From the NCBI RefSeq assembly GCF_936933875.1, contig NZ_CAKZIK010000069.1:1-64000 (forward strand): a stretch of DNA of 64,000 bases, given 5' to 3'. How positions within the stretch are numbered: position 1 is the first letter of the stretch; each line of letters starts with the position of its first letter. Origin of the DNA: an uncultured Chryseobacterium sp. GTDB taxonomy: Bacteria > Bacteroidota > Bacteroidia > Flavobacteriales > Weeksellaceae. The notes under the pieces are model-generated. The model searched no databases. It saw only the letters and a list, made by a program, of their open reading frames with translations, and had not been told where the DNA came from. A program made the position numbers and the translations under genes. Of the stretch, positions 53,785 to 62,427 are shown piece by piece.

Positions 53785-54093
53785 GTTCGAATGTTGCACA
53801 CCGTAAACGCATGGGCGGGTCTGAACAAAATTAGTCTAGGTCAGGTAAAGACGGAGGAAAGAAGTAATGAAATTGTGGCCATACCCGAAATCTTGGATTT
53901 GTTGTTTGTCGAGAAGAGCATTGTCACGATCGCGACCAAAAAGGACAGCGAATGACTCACAAAGCTTTTCGCTGCTCAACAAGATCGCCCTGAATCTGCT
54001 AAAAAACGGGAAAACATTAAAAGTGGTGAGCAAGGGAAACGCCTGAAAGCCGGATGGGATAGCAATTATTTCAAAAAATTACTAAATTTTTAG
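53785..54093 (+). pseudogene. Decayed ISAs1-family transposase
   Basis: One frame reads MLHTVNAWAGLNKISLGQVKTEERSNEI followed by AIPEILDLL and IVTI, the catalytic-core signature of ISAs1 transposases. It then breaks into a deletion. A second frame continues SLLNKIALNLLKNGKTLKVVSKG, and a third ends KRLKAGWDSNYFKKLLNF before a stop. So about 150 internal residues are gone and there is at least one frameshift. It marks old insertion activity near the end of the island. Confidence 0.8.
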
Positions 54094-54309
54094 ATGCGTT
54101 TGCCATCTTGTTGTATGTATTGGATAACCACAATCAAAATTAATCACTTATCTTTGCTAGTTATAATTTCTGAATCATTTAACGTCACAGAAATACATGG
54201 GTGCATAGTCTTGAGAAATCACAAAAAGCCCTTTTAGAACTTTTTATATTTCGCATTTTTCTGATACCACAACACCATGTAATTAGTTATAATTTCCCAA
54301 GGAAATTCT
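54094..54309. other. Island-to-envelope locus junction, no gene
   Basis: The AT-rich stretch between the transposase remnant and the kinase gene. No frame with coding character and no copy of the tRNA-Phe 3' end could be found here. Confidence 0.5.
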
Positions 54310-55635
54310 CTAAACAAACCAAGCCTCAAACACACTTCCTCCTTCCACATTTCTATAAACAATATATCCGTTGTGCGCTTCCATAATGGATTTTGCTAAA
54401 GTTAGACCGATTCCGGAACCGTTTTGTCGTGTGGTGAAAAAAGGTAGGAAAATTTTGTCTTGAATTTTATCGTTTATTCCTTCTCCGAAGTCTTGAATTT
54501 TTATGACGGTTCGGTTGTTCAGGTATTGGGTTTCAATCGAAATCTCCTTTTTTTCAGAATGAGTTAAAGCGTGCATAGAATTGGTTAAAAGATTTACCAA
54601 GACTCTCTCCACCATTTTTTCGTCGGCGTTCAGATTAAGTTCTGCGATGTTGAGATGTGTTTTGATATTTTTACTTTTAAACTCACTGTCAAAAATTTGC
54701 AGCACATTTTCAATCGTGGTTTTCAGGTTGAAAAGTGATTTTTTCGGTTTTGGAAGTTCGGCAACTTGTCGGTAACTGTCAATGAAATGAAGCAACTGCT
54801 GTGATTTTGAGTTGATAATTTGCAGGCTTCCTTTCATTTCGTCTTGGTCATCTTTATTCAACTCATCTTGTTCGGCGAGATATTCCAAATTTTGAATCAA
54901 ACTGTTTACGGGTGTCAAAGTGTTTAAAAGTTCGTGAGAAATCACTTTCATTAAATTATTCCAAGCTAATTTTTCTTTTTTATCGATGATTTTCTGAACC
55001 GATTCCAATGAAACTACGCAGAAAATTTGGTCAGGACTTTCAATTGTCGTTGTGCGGATTGAAAAGGATTGTTTTGAACTTTCCTTCACGGAAATATCAA
55101 TGAATTCTTGAGAATCTCGATAATTTGTACTTTCAATTAAAGTATAAAAATTAGGAGATTTTTCTTTGTAGAAATCCCAATCATTGTATTTCGGAACTTG
55201 CAAAATGTTGAGAAATGTAGGATTGCAAAAGAAAACTTTCCAATCGTTTTCTGTTGAAGTTTTATTTAGAATTAGGAAACCAATTTCCTGTTTAGCCAAA
55301 ATATTTTCGTACAATAATTTGAAGGAAGTGAGTTGCGTGTTCTCGTTTTTGGCTTGATAGTAAAGTTTTACGGCTTCATTTTTCAGTTCATTAGTATCAT
55401 CTTCCTTTGGGAAAAGTGTAAAATCTTTTCTTCGGATGGAAGTGATGATCTTCTCGGTTTCAGCGATTTTTTGGTTGATTAAAATCCAAGAATACCCCAA
55501 AAACAAAAACCCAATTCCCGAAAAAAGTAAAGCAGTGATATACTTTTTGGCAATAAAAAAATCATATCCGAAAAACAGAAAAACAATGCACAAAAGCACC
55601 AAGATTATCCACTGAAAAGAAACCGCCATTTTCAT
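54310..55635 (-). CDS. NtrY-like sensor histidine kinase
   Basis: About 441 residues from the ATG at 55635, chosen because it directly precedes the hydrophobic start; 55674 would add 13 residues. Two transmembrane helices (about 5-25 and 30-50), a PAS-like region (about 100-200), phosphoacceptor His in VISHELLNTLTPVNSL, and the HATPase with LVNLLTNSMHAL, IQDFGEGIND and GSGIGLTLAKSIME. It follows its response regulator on the same strand after 159 bases. Probably senses envelope stress and switches on the divergent efflux operon. Confidence 0.87.
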   Translation of the reverse strand: MKMAVSFQWIILVLLCIVFLFFGYDFFIAKKYITALLFSGIGFLFLGYSWILINQKIAETEKIITSIRRKDFTLFPKEDDTNELKNEAVKLYYQAKNENTQLTSFKLLYENILAKQEIGFLILNKTSTENDWKVFFCNPTFLNILQVPKYNDWDFYKEKSPNFYTLIESTNYRDSQEFIDISVKESSKQSFSIRTTTIESPDQIFCVVSLESVQKIIDKKEKLAWNNLMKVISHELLNTLTPVNSLIQNLEYLAEQDELNKDDQDEMKGSLQIINSKSQQLLHFIDSYRQVAELPKPKKSLFNLKTTIENVLQIFDSEFKSKNIKTHLNIAELNLNADEKMVERVLVNLLTNSMHALTHSEKKEISIETQYLNNRTVIKIQDFGEGINDKIQDKIFLPFFTTRQNGSGIGLTLAKSIMEAHNGYIVYRNVEGGSVFEAWFV

Positions 55636-55794
55636 AAAATAAATCAGAATATTTTTAGAACTAAAAAATGCCACGAATGCACAAATATTCTTATTCGTGT
55701 ATTCGTGGCATAAAAAACTTTCAAATTGTCAAAATAATGGAATTTTTTCACTTTAGTAGCATAATAATTTGACATTTCTCGGAGTTTTTCGGGA

Positions 55795-57135
55795 TTATAA
55801 ACCAAATTTTTCCATTCTTCTATAAAGCGATGCTCTCGTCAATCCCAATGCTTCCGAAGCAAGAGAAATATTTCCTTTGTATTTTTTCAAAGCGTTTGAA
55901 ATCATTTTTTCTTCCATTTCCTCCAAATTTAATGAAGTTAAATTTTCGGCTGGTGAAATAGGATTGTTTTTCAATGCAAGATTGATTTTTCCGTCTTCCG
56001 AAAGAATAATCGCTCGTTCAATAGTGTGTTCCAATTCACGAATATTTCCCGGAAAATGATAATTTTTAAGTTCCTCATCATTTTCAAATTCCAAATCTTC
56101 TCTCGCGTATTTTTTCTGATATTTTTGAATGAAAAATTCAGACAAGTTTTGCAAATCTTCCTTTCTTTCCCTCAAAGGTGGAATTTCAATTTCTACGGTA
56201 TTGATTCTATAATACAAATCTTCTCGGAACTTACCTTCACCAACAAACTTTTTCAAATCTGCATTGGTTGCAAAAATAAATCGAATATCTAAAAACCGTT
56301 CTTTGTTCTCGCCAATTCTCGTCAGTTTTTTGGTTTGAATTAAAGTCAGGATTTTTTGCTGTAATTGAGGCGAAAGATTCCCAATTTCATCTAGAAAAAC
56401 TGTTCCGCCATTGGCATTTTCTATTTTTCCTGCTTTATCTGTTTTTGCATCTGTAAATGCACCTTTCGCATAGCCGAAAAGTTCGGCTTCAAACAAATTT
56501 TCAGAAAGAGAACCTAAATCGATATGAACAAAAGGTTCACTATTTCGTTTAGAATTTTTGTGAATGTATTCTGCCAAAACAAATTTTCCTGTTCCATTTT
56601 CGCCCAAAAGCAAAATGTTGGCGTCGGTTGGCGAAACTTTTTTCAAAGTTTTCATCACTTCCTGCATTTTTGGGGATTTCGTTTCCAAATTGTATTCAGA
56701 AATTGAGGTTTGCAGGTTTTCCCACTGTTGAAGTTTCTTGTTTTTTCGGGAAATATCTACGGCAAGATTTACAGAAGCATAAAGTTTTTCATTGTTCCAC
56801 GGTTTTAGTATAAAATCGGTTGCGCCCTTTTTCAGAGCTTCCACAGCGAGTTCCACTTCTCCATAAGCCGTCATTAAAATCACAGGAATATTTTTGTTGA
56901 TTTCCTGAATTTCTTTTAGCCAATATAAACCTTCTTTTCCGTCCTCAAAACCGCGACGAAAGTTCATATCCAAAAGAATGACATCAACATTATTTTCATT
57001 AAGAGCGGAAATTATTTTCTTTGGTGAATTGATGGTAATCACTTCCTCAAAGAATTTTTTCAACCAAACTCTCGCCGAAAAAAGGATGTCTTCATCGTCG
57101 TCAACAATTAAAATCGTGGCTTCTTTCTTTCTCAT
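55795..57135 (-). CDS. Sigma-54-dependent NtrC-family response regulator
   Basis: 446 residues: receiver with phosphoacceptor D56 (VILLDMNF), AAA+ domain with Walker A LGENGTGKFV, the sigma-54 contact loop ELFGYAKGAFTDAK (GAFTDA in place of GAFTGA), Walker B GGTVFLDEIGN, arginine-finger region FREDLYYRINTVEIEIPPLRER, and a C-terminal Fis-type HTH (LASEALGLTRASLYRRMEKFG). It is divergent from the efflux genes; two binding-site-like palindromes lie in between. Confidence 0.92.
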   Translation of the reverse strand: MRKKEATILIVDDDEDILFSARVWLKKFFEEVITINSPKKIISALNENNVDVILLDMNFRRGFEDGKEGLYWLKEIQEINKNIPVILMTAYGEVELAVEALKKGATDFILKPWNNEKLYASVNLAVDISRKNKKLQQWENLQTSISEYNLETKSPKMQEVMKTLKKVSPTDANILLLGENGTGKFVLAEYIHKNSKRNSEPFVHIDLGSLSENLFEAELFGYAKGAFTDAKTDKAGKIENANGGTVFLDEIGNLSPQLQQKILTLIQTKKLTRIGENKERFLDIRFIFATNADLKKFVGEGKFREDLYYRINTVEIEIPPLRERKEDLQNLSEFFIQKYQKKYAREDLEFENDEELKNYHFPGNIRELEHTIERAIILSEDGKINLALKNNPISPAENLTSLNLEEMEEKMISNALKKYKGNISLASEALGLTRASLYRRMEKFGL

Positions 57136-57147
57136 TTAAACTTTAAC

Positions 57148-57184
57148 TGTCCGTTTCTGTACACTTACTGTCCGAAAACGAACA
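57148..57184. promoter_or_regulatory. Paired enhancer sites for the NtrC-like activator
   Basis: Two 16-bp imperfect palindromes, TGTCCGTTTCTGTACA (57148-57163) and TGTCCGAAAACGAACA (57169-57184), share the left half TGTCCG and are centred exactly 21 bases (two helical turns) apart. They lie 65-100 bases upstream of the sigma-54-like promoter at 57248, the normal enhancer distance. Confidence 0.7.
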
Positions 57185-57247
57185 CTTTTTTTATAATTCA
57201 ATTTTTGTACATCTTATAAATCAATAACTTACAAACTCATTTTTTAA

Positions 57248-57263
57248 TGGTACAACAATAGTG
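57248..57263 (+). promoter_or_regulatory. Candidate sigma-54 promoter of the efflux operon
   Basis: TGGTAC with GG at 57249-57250, then ten bases, then GT at 57261-57262 (consensus GG-N10-GC), 28 bases before the HlyD ATG. The -12 dinucleotide is off consensus by one base. Confidence 0.5.
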
Positions 57264-57290
57264 TAATTATTTGTAAATCAGTAACGTATA

Positions 57291-58532
57291 ATGGATACGA
57301 AAATAGAGAAAAAACAATCTAAATTCAAAATAATTTTAATCGGCGTTTTGGCTTTGGCATTTTTAGGTATTTCAGCGTTTTACTTTTTTAAACAAAAGAA
57401 AACCTATAATGTGAAAGCAGAAGACATTCAAATTTCGGAAGTCACTTTCGGTAAATTTGAAGATGTAATGCTGATTACCGCTCAAACGCAATCGCTGAAT
57501 TCTTCTTTGGTAAATGTTTTGGAAGGTGGTGCTGTAAAGGAAATTTATGCAGAAGACGGACAATTGGTCAACAAAGGAGCACCTTTGGCGAGAGTATACA
57601 ATCCGAATACGGAATTTAATTATCTGAATCAAGAGACGGGAATTATGCAACAGATTTCGCAGATGAGAAATTCACTTTTAGAACTGAAAAACCAAGAATT
57701 CAACCAAAATAAAGAATTGCTTCAAGCACAAAACGATTATAATGTGGCTTTGCAAAATTTTAATCTTCAAAAGCGACTTTATGATGCTGAAATTGGCAAA
57801 AAAACCGATTACGATATGGCTTCTCAAAACCTGAACTATCAGCAAAAAAGAAAAAATATTACAGAACAAGGATTAGTAAACGAAAGAAACTCCCGAAATC
57901 AGCAAATTTCCGCAATTAGTAATTCCATCAATCAAATGCAGAAAAGTCTGAATGTTTTGAAGAACAACAAGAACAATTTCTTGATTTTAGCGCCTGTTTC
58001 CGGAAGGTTGTCTTCATTTAATATTTCATTAGGTCAAAATTTGACAAGCGGTGAAAGTATCGGGAAAATTGATTTAATGGACGGCTATAAATTGGTTGCA
58101 AAAGTGGATGAATATTACATCAATAAACTTCAAGTAGGAATTAAAGGAACTTTGGAAAGCAACGATAAAACTTATGATATTATAGTAACCAAAATTCTTC
58201 CCGAAGTTAAGGATGGACAATTTTCCGCCGAACTTGGATTTGTAGATGAAAAACCAATTAATCTAAAAATCGGGATGACTTTCGGAGTAAAACTGAAACT
58301 TTCGCAAGACACGCAAAGCAAAATGATTTCCAAAGGGAATTTCTACAAAGACACTTCAGGAAAATGGATTTTCGTGATTCAAGGTGACAACGCAGTAAAA
58401 CGAAATATTCAACTAAACCGTGAAAACCAAATGTATTACGAAGTAACTTTGGGATTAAAAGCGGGTGAAAAAGTAATCGTGTCGGATTATGGTGATTTTA
58501 AAAATTATGAAGAACTTAATATTAAAAAGTAA
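57291..58532 (+). CDS. HlyD-family periplasmic adaptor
   Basis: 413 residues: N-terminal membrane anchor (about 14-32), a lipoyl-like half-motif (VLEGGAVKEIYAEDGQLVNKGAPLARVYN), a long coiled-coil hairpin (about 115-225, rich in Gln/Asn/Leu), the second lipoyl half (APVSGRLSSFNISLGQNLTSGESIGKI) and a C-terminal beta-barrel. It bridges an inner-membrane ABC transporter to an outer-membrane channel. First gene of the operon and preceded by activator sites and a sigma-54-like promoter. Confidence 0.9.
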   Translation: MDTKIEKKQSKFKIILIGVLALAFLGISAFYFFKQKKTYNVKAEDIQISEVTFGKFEDVMLITAQTQSLNSSLVNVLEGGAVKEIYAEDGQLVNKGAPLARVYNPNTEFNYLNQETGIMQQISQMRNSLLELKNQEFNQNKELLQAQNDYNVALQNFNLQKRLYDAEIGKKTDYDMASQNLNYQQKRKNITEQGLVNERNSRNQQISAISNSINQMQKSLNVLKNNKNNFLILAPVSGRLSSFNISLGQNLTSGESIGKIDLMDGYKLVAKVDEYYINKLQVGIKGTLESNDKTYDIIVTKILPEVKDGQFSAELGFVDEKPINLKIGMTFGVKLKLSQDTQSKMISKGNFYKDTSGKWIFVIQGDNAVKRNIQLNRENQMYYEVTLGLKAGEKVIVSDYGDFKNYEELNIKK

Positions 58533-58577
58533 TTGTAATAATACCGCTAACTGTATTGTCTTTATTAAAAAAGAATT

Positions 58578-60653
58578 ATGAAAAAACTACTTATACTTGC
58601 CATTGGTTTAGCCCCGTTTTTTGGATATTCCCAAGAAGCAAAACCTTCCGATTCTATTATCAAAACGAAAGAAATTCAAGAAATTTTATTGAAATCTCAA
58701 AAGAAAAAACAGTTTTCTGACCACGCGAATTATACTTTTGACAAGGAAGCATTAGGAAAAGCAAGACACTCCAAAGATTTATTAACAACGCTTCCCGAAT
58801 TACAATTAGACCCCATTTCAAATACCGTTACAAGCATTAAAGGCGGAAAAGTTCTGTTCTTAATTAACGGAATTGAAGCAAGTGACAACCAAATAAAAAG
58901 TATTGCACCGACAAATGTAGTGAGGGTTGAATATTTTGATATTCCACCTGCGAGATATTCGCAGAGAGCAGATACTGTGGTGAACATCGTTACCAAAAAT
59001 CCTGAGTTAGGATATTCTTATGGTGCAGATGTTACTTCTGCCTTAGCAACAGGTTTTGTAAATGGCTCTGCTTATGGAAATTATACCAAAGGCAAAAATG
59101 ATTTCGGATTGGAATACAATATCAATCTCCGAGATTACGACAACCGGATTGTTGATAAAATCTACGACTATAACCTCAACGGAAGTCACTACAATTCCAC
59201 CGAACAGCAAAAAGATCATTTTGGTTACACAAATCAAAACATTTCTCTGCGCTATGCCAATGTGGTTGCAGGAAATTATACTTTTCAGGGGAAAGGAAGT
59301 ATTTTTATTAATTCCAATTTCAACAAAGGATTAGGAAAAAGCATCTTCACCCAAGATAATTTGACGGAAAACCACAGCACAGTTCACAATAGTAATTCAA
59401 ATTATATTGCACCAACACTGGATTTGTATTATTCTAAAAATATTGGAAAAAAAGACGAGTTGAGTTTAAACCTCATCGGTTCTCATTATACCACGAATTC
59501 TTCACAGTTTGACCACGAATGGAACATTGCGGACAATTCCGATGTTTTCAACAACGATATGAACCTGAAGGCGAAACAGACCGGAATTGTTGGTGAAATA
59601 GCCCACGTTCATAGTTTTGAAAAAGGAAAATTGAGTTCCGGTTATCGGATTTCAAACACGGCAATTTCAAATGATCTAGTGAATTTGCTTGGTACCTCTC
59701 ATTATGATGTCAATTATTTAGAACAATATCTTTATACAGAATACTCCGGAAAATGGGATAAGTTGGGTTATCGTGTAGGATTTGGCGTTACAAATATTCA
59801 CAACAAAAGTGCAGAAACAACACAAGATGATTGGGCGCCAAATCCGAAAATTGCTTTAAGTTACGAATTATCCAAAAATCAGATGTTGAGGTTATATGTT
59901 GATTATGGACCCCATAGTCCAAACAGTGCCTCTTTAAGTAAAAATATTGTTCAGGTTGTCCCAAATATTGTTCAATATGGTAACCCCTATCTTAAATCAT
60001 ATGGTGATTATTATGGAAATATCCAATATTCTTTCAATAACAAGTTTGTGGATTTAAATTCAATTATTTTCTATGAATACAAACCCAAGGCTTATAACCA
60101 GTTCTTTATTGAAATTGATAACGGTTTCGGACTAACATATGAAAATACCGAATATACTAGAGATATTGGATTGCAATTTTCGGGATCGGTAAAACCGTTT
60201 GGTAATAAACTGTTGGTTTTGAAGGCTTTTATTGTTCCCGCTTCAACCAAAGTTAAAACAGTTAATGGCAAAGAAATTACAAATAATCAGATTAGAAATA
60301 ATTTTGTGATTTCGTCAGAATACAAGTCTTTTTATATCCAATACCAATTTAGTATTCCTACAAATATGCTTTATGGAGCGTTCTTAACTAGCACTGAAAA
60401 TGCGAACAACATATTTGCAAGTTATAAATTAAAAGAATGGGCTTTTACAGCAGGAATGTATTGGATGGGCATGCCTTCAGAATATAAAACAAAGAGTCTT
60501 CCTGAAAGCGTTGTGGATTACACCAGAATATCGCGTATTTACAATAATAAAAATATGTTCGTCCTCGGTTTGAGCTATGATTTTTCAAGCGGTAAAAAAA
60601 TACAGATACAGAAAAAATTGAATAACAGCACGGCACCGGCTTCAACTTTTTAA
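58578..60653 (+). CDS. Outer-membrane beta-barrel (TonB-receptor-like)
   Basis: 691 residues with signal peptide MKKLLILAIGLAPFFGYSQ. A plug-like region (about 70-140, LLTTLPELQLDP...GGKVLFLINGIEASDNQIKSIAPTNVVRVEYFDIPPARYSQRADTVVNIVTK) is followed by a long barrel of alternating strands. The usual N-terminal carboxypeptidase-like repeat is absent. It is in the place where a TolC-like channel would be in an HlyD/MacB operon, so it may work with the efflux system, but a TolC fold is not seen. Confidence 0.8.
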   Translation: MKKLLILAIGLAPFFGYSQEAKPSDSIIKTKEIQEILLKSQKKKQFSDHANYTFDKEALGKARHSKDLLTTLPELQLDPISNTVTSIKGGKVLFLINGIEASDNQIKSIAPTNVVRVEYFDIPPARYSQRADTVVNIVTKNPELGYSYGADVTSALATGFVNGSAYGNYTKGKNDFGLEYNINLRDYDNRIVDKIYDYNLNGSHYNSTEQQKDHFGYTNQNISLRYANVVAGNYTFQGKGSIFINSNFNKGLGKSIFTQDNLTENHSTVHNSNSNYIAPTLDLYYSKNIGKKDELSLNLIGSHYTTNSSQFDHEWNIADNSDVFNNDMNLKAKQTGIVGEIAHVHSFEKGKLSSGYRISNTAISNDLVNLLGTSHYDVNYLEQYLYTEYSGKWDKLGYRVGFGVTNIHNKSAETTQDDWAPNPKIALSYELSKNQMLRLYVDYGPHSPNSASLSKNIVQVVPNIVQYGNPYLKSYGDYYGNIQYSFNNKFVDLNSIIFYEYKPKAYNQFFIEIDNGFGLTYENTEYTRDIGLQFSGSVKPFGNKLLVLKAFIVPASTKVKTVNGKEITNNQIRNNFVISSEYKSFYIQYQFSIPTNMLYGAFLTSTENANNIFASYKLKEWAFTAGMYWMGMPSEYKTKSLPESVVDYTRISRIYNNKNMFVLGLSYDFSSGKKIQIQKKLNNSTAPASTF

Positions 60654-60663
60654 AAATAAAAAT

Positions 60664-60720
60664 ATGATCACCTTAATTCTTGAAGCAATTCTTTATATGG
60701 TCAATATATTTCTAAAATAA
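60664..60720 (+). CDS. Possible 18-residue hydrophobic peptide
   Basis: A short frame (begins MITLILEAIL, ends NIFLK) between the beta-barrel and head-GIN genes, nearly all hydrophobic. It could be a membrane micropeptide, but no second copy or conservation is available, so it may be chance in AT-rich DNA. Confidence 0.2.
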   Translation: MITLILEAILYMVNIFLK

Positions 60721-60729
60721 AAAATAAAA

Positions 60730-61431
60730 ATGAAAACAATTATCCTCACCTTATTAGCAAGTGTTACTTTGAGTTCGTGTATTACCATTAAAACTGATGG
60801 AAATGGTTCTTACGGAAATTATCAAAATTCTGATTATAATTCAGCAGAAAATTATTCCTCAAAACCGATGGAAAGTCGCGAGTTTTTTGTCTCCCACTTT
60901 TCAGAAATCAGAGCCAATTCAGGAATGAAATTTTTCATTAAAAAATCTGACAAGCAAAAAGTGGTGGTGAACTCAAATGCACTTGGATTAATTGTAGTTT
61001 CTTCTGAAAATGGCATATTGAAAGTGAAATATGACAATAATAGCTCACTACAAAACGTAAAAACTGAAGTCACTGTTTATACCAATGATTTTAAAAAATT
61101 AGATGCTTCAAGTGCAGGAAGAATTTTTATTTCGGACGATTTTAAATTGGATAAACTCGCTTTGAATTTGCACAGTGCAGGTCAAATTTCAGGAAATATT
61201 TTTGCTGAAAAACTAAACATAGTTTCAACAAGTGCCTCGGGAATTGATGCGAATGTTCAAGCCAAAAATATTGATGTAGAAGCAACTTCCGCCTCAAAAG
61301 TAAAGTTAAGCGGAACAACCAATAAAATCAATGTGGAAGCAACAAGTACTGCAAAAGTCTATCTTGAAAATTTGAAATATCAAAATCTGAATCAAGAAGT
61401 AACCTCTCTTGCAAAAGTGTACACGAAATAA
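60730..61431 (+). CDS. Head-GIN (DUF2807) lipoprotein
   Basis: 233 residues, lipobox Cys17 (SVTLSSC). The rest is a DUF2807 putative auto-transporter adhesin, head-GIN fold: repeated short strands (FSEIRANSGMKFFIKKSDKQKVVVNSN, LDASSAGRIFISDDFKLDKLALNLHSAGQISGNI, STSASGIDANVQAKNIDVEATSASKVKLSGTTNKINVEATSTAKVYLENL) forming a beta-solenoid. The function of the family is unknown. Part of the efflux operon. Confidence 0.87.
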   Translation: MKTIILTLLASVTLSSCITIKTDGNGSYGNYQNSDYNSAENYSSKPMESREFFVSHFSEIRANSGMKFFIKKSDKQKVVVNSNALGLIVVSSENGILKVKYDNNSSLQNVKTEVTVYTNDFKKLDASSAGRIFISDDFKLDKLALNLHSAGQISGNIFAEKLNIVSTSASGIDANVQAKNIDVEATSASKVKLSGTTNKINVEATSTAKVYLENLKYQNLNQEVTSLAKVYTK

Positions 61432-61443
61432 AAAAATGAATTT

Positions 61444-61583
61444 AAACACATAAGTCATATTAGAAGAAATAATACAAATCTAAAAAGTTCACAAAGAGTG
61501 AAAATCAAAGATTTTCAGAACTAAAGTGTTCTAAAATATGAGGCAAAAAATTTTAAAAAACTAATGTGACTAATGTGTCAAAA
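61444..61583. repeat. Intergenic palindromic element, copy 2
   Basis: The outer arms AACACATAAGTCATATTAGA (from 61445) and ACTAATGTGACTAATGTGTC (about 61560-61579) are near-complementary. The centre is GAAAATCAAAGATTTTC at 61500-61516, identical to the core of copy 1 at 9686-9702. It fills the gap between the head-GIN and ABC ATPase genes. Confidence 0.6.
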
Positions 61584-61614
61584 AATAAATTTCAAATCAT
61601 AAACTTCAAATAAT

Positions 61615-62337
61615 ATGATTACCACAGAAAACCTATCAAAAATATACCGCACCGACGAAGTGCAAACGACAGCGTTAAATAAAGTAAGTTTAAAAATCAA
61701 TGAAGGCGAATTTGTCGCAATAATGGGACCTTCAGGTTGCGGAAAATCTACTTTGCTCAATATTTTGGGACTTTTGGATAAAGCGTCAAACGGTTCATAC
61801 AAGTTTTTAAACAACGAGATTGTAGGAACAACCGAAAAGACAAAATCGGTTCTAAGGAAGAAAAACATTGGTTTTATTTTCCAAAATTTTAATCTGATTG
61901 ATGAACTTTCAGTATTTGAAAATATAGAGTTGCCATTACTTTATAACGGAGTTCCTTCTTCCGAAAGAAAAAAGCGTGTCAACGAAATAATGCAAAAAAT
62001 CCAAATCGACCATCGTGGAAAACATTATCCACAGCAACTTTCGGGCGGTCAACAACAGAGAGTTGCCGTTGCAAGAGCATTGGTGACAAAACCAAAACTC
62101 ATTCTCGCCGATGAACCGACAGGAAACTTGGACAGCAACAACGGAAATGAAGTGATGAATTTACTCGCAGAATTGCACAGAGAAGGTTCTACAATTGTTA
62201 TGGTGACGCACTCTTCTTACGATGCAGGTTTTTCCTCAAGAATTATCAATATGAAGGACGGCGAAATTTTCAACGAGCAAATTTCGGATAGAACAAAGGA
62301 TTATTTTGAAAAATCTCAGGAAGATTTGGCACTTTAA
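61615..62337 (+). CDS. ABC transporter ATPase, MacB/LolD type
   Basis: 240 residues: Walker A GPSGCGKST, Q-loop FQNFNLIDELSVFENIELPL, signature LSGGQQQRVAVARAL, Walker B LILADEPTGNLD, and H-loop VTHS. The KTTALNKVSLKINEGEFVAIMG opening is typical of the MacB/LolD/FtsE group that pairs with FtsX-like permeases. It powers the permease encoded next. Confidence 0.94.
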   Translation: MITTENLSKIYRTDEVQTTALNKVSLKINEGEFVAIMGPSGCGKSTLLNILGLLDKASNGSYKFLNNEIVGTTEKTKSVLRKKNIGFIFQNFNLIDELSVFENIELPLLYNGVPSSERKKRVNEIMQKIQIDHRGKHYPQQLSGGQQQRVAVARALVTKPKLILADEPTGNLDSNNGNEVMNLLAELHREGSTIVMVTHSSYDAGFSSRIINMKDGEIFNEQISDRTKDYFEKSQEDLAL

Positions 62338-62366
62338 AATCAAACATTCATTCTATATACTAAAGT

Positions 62367-62399
62367 AAACCTAACAAGTTTCTGAAACTTGTTAGGTTT
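62367..62399. repeat. Perfect 15-bp hairpin between ATPase and permease genes
   Basis: AAACCTAACAAGTTT (62367-62381), loop CTG, and its exact complement (62385-62399). This AACCTAACA-type hairpin is a known widespread intergenic motif of Flavobacteriia. It may attenuate transcription into the permease gene. Confidence 0.8.
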
Positions 62400-62427
62400 C
62401 AAAAAAAACTAAAAAGCAAAAATTGTT

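Noticed and set aside
54094..54309. Right attachment copy of the tRNA-Phe 3' end
   Set aside because: No match to the T arm or acceptor sequence was found here or elsewhere downstream.
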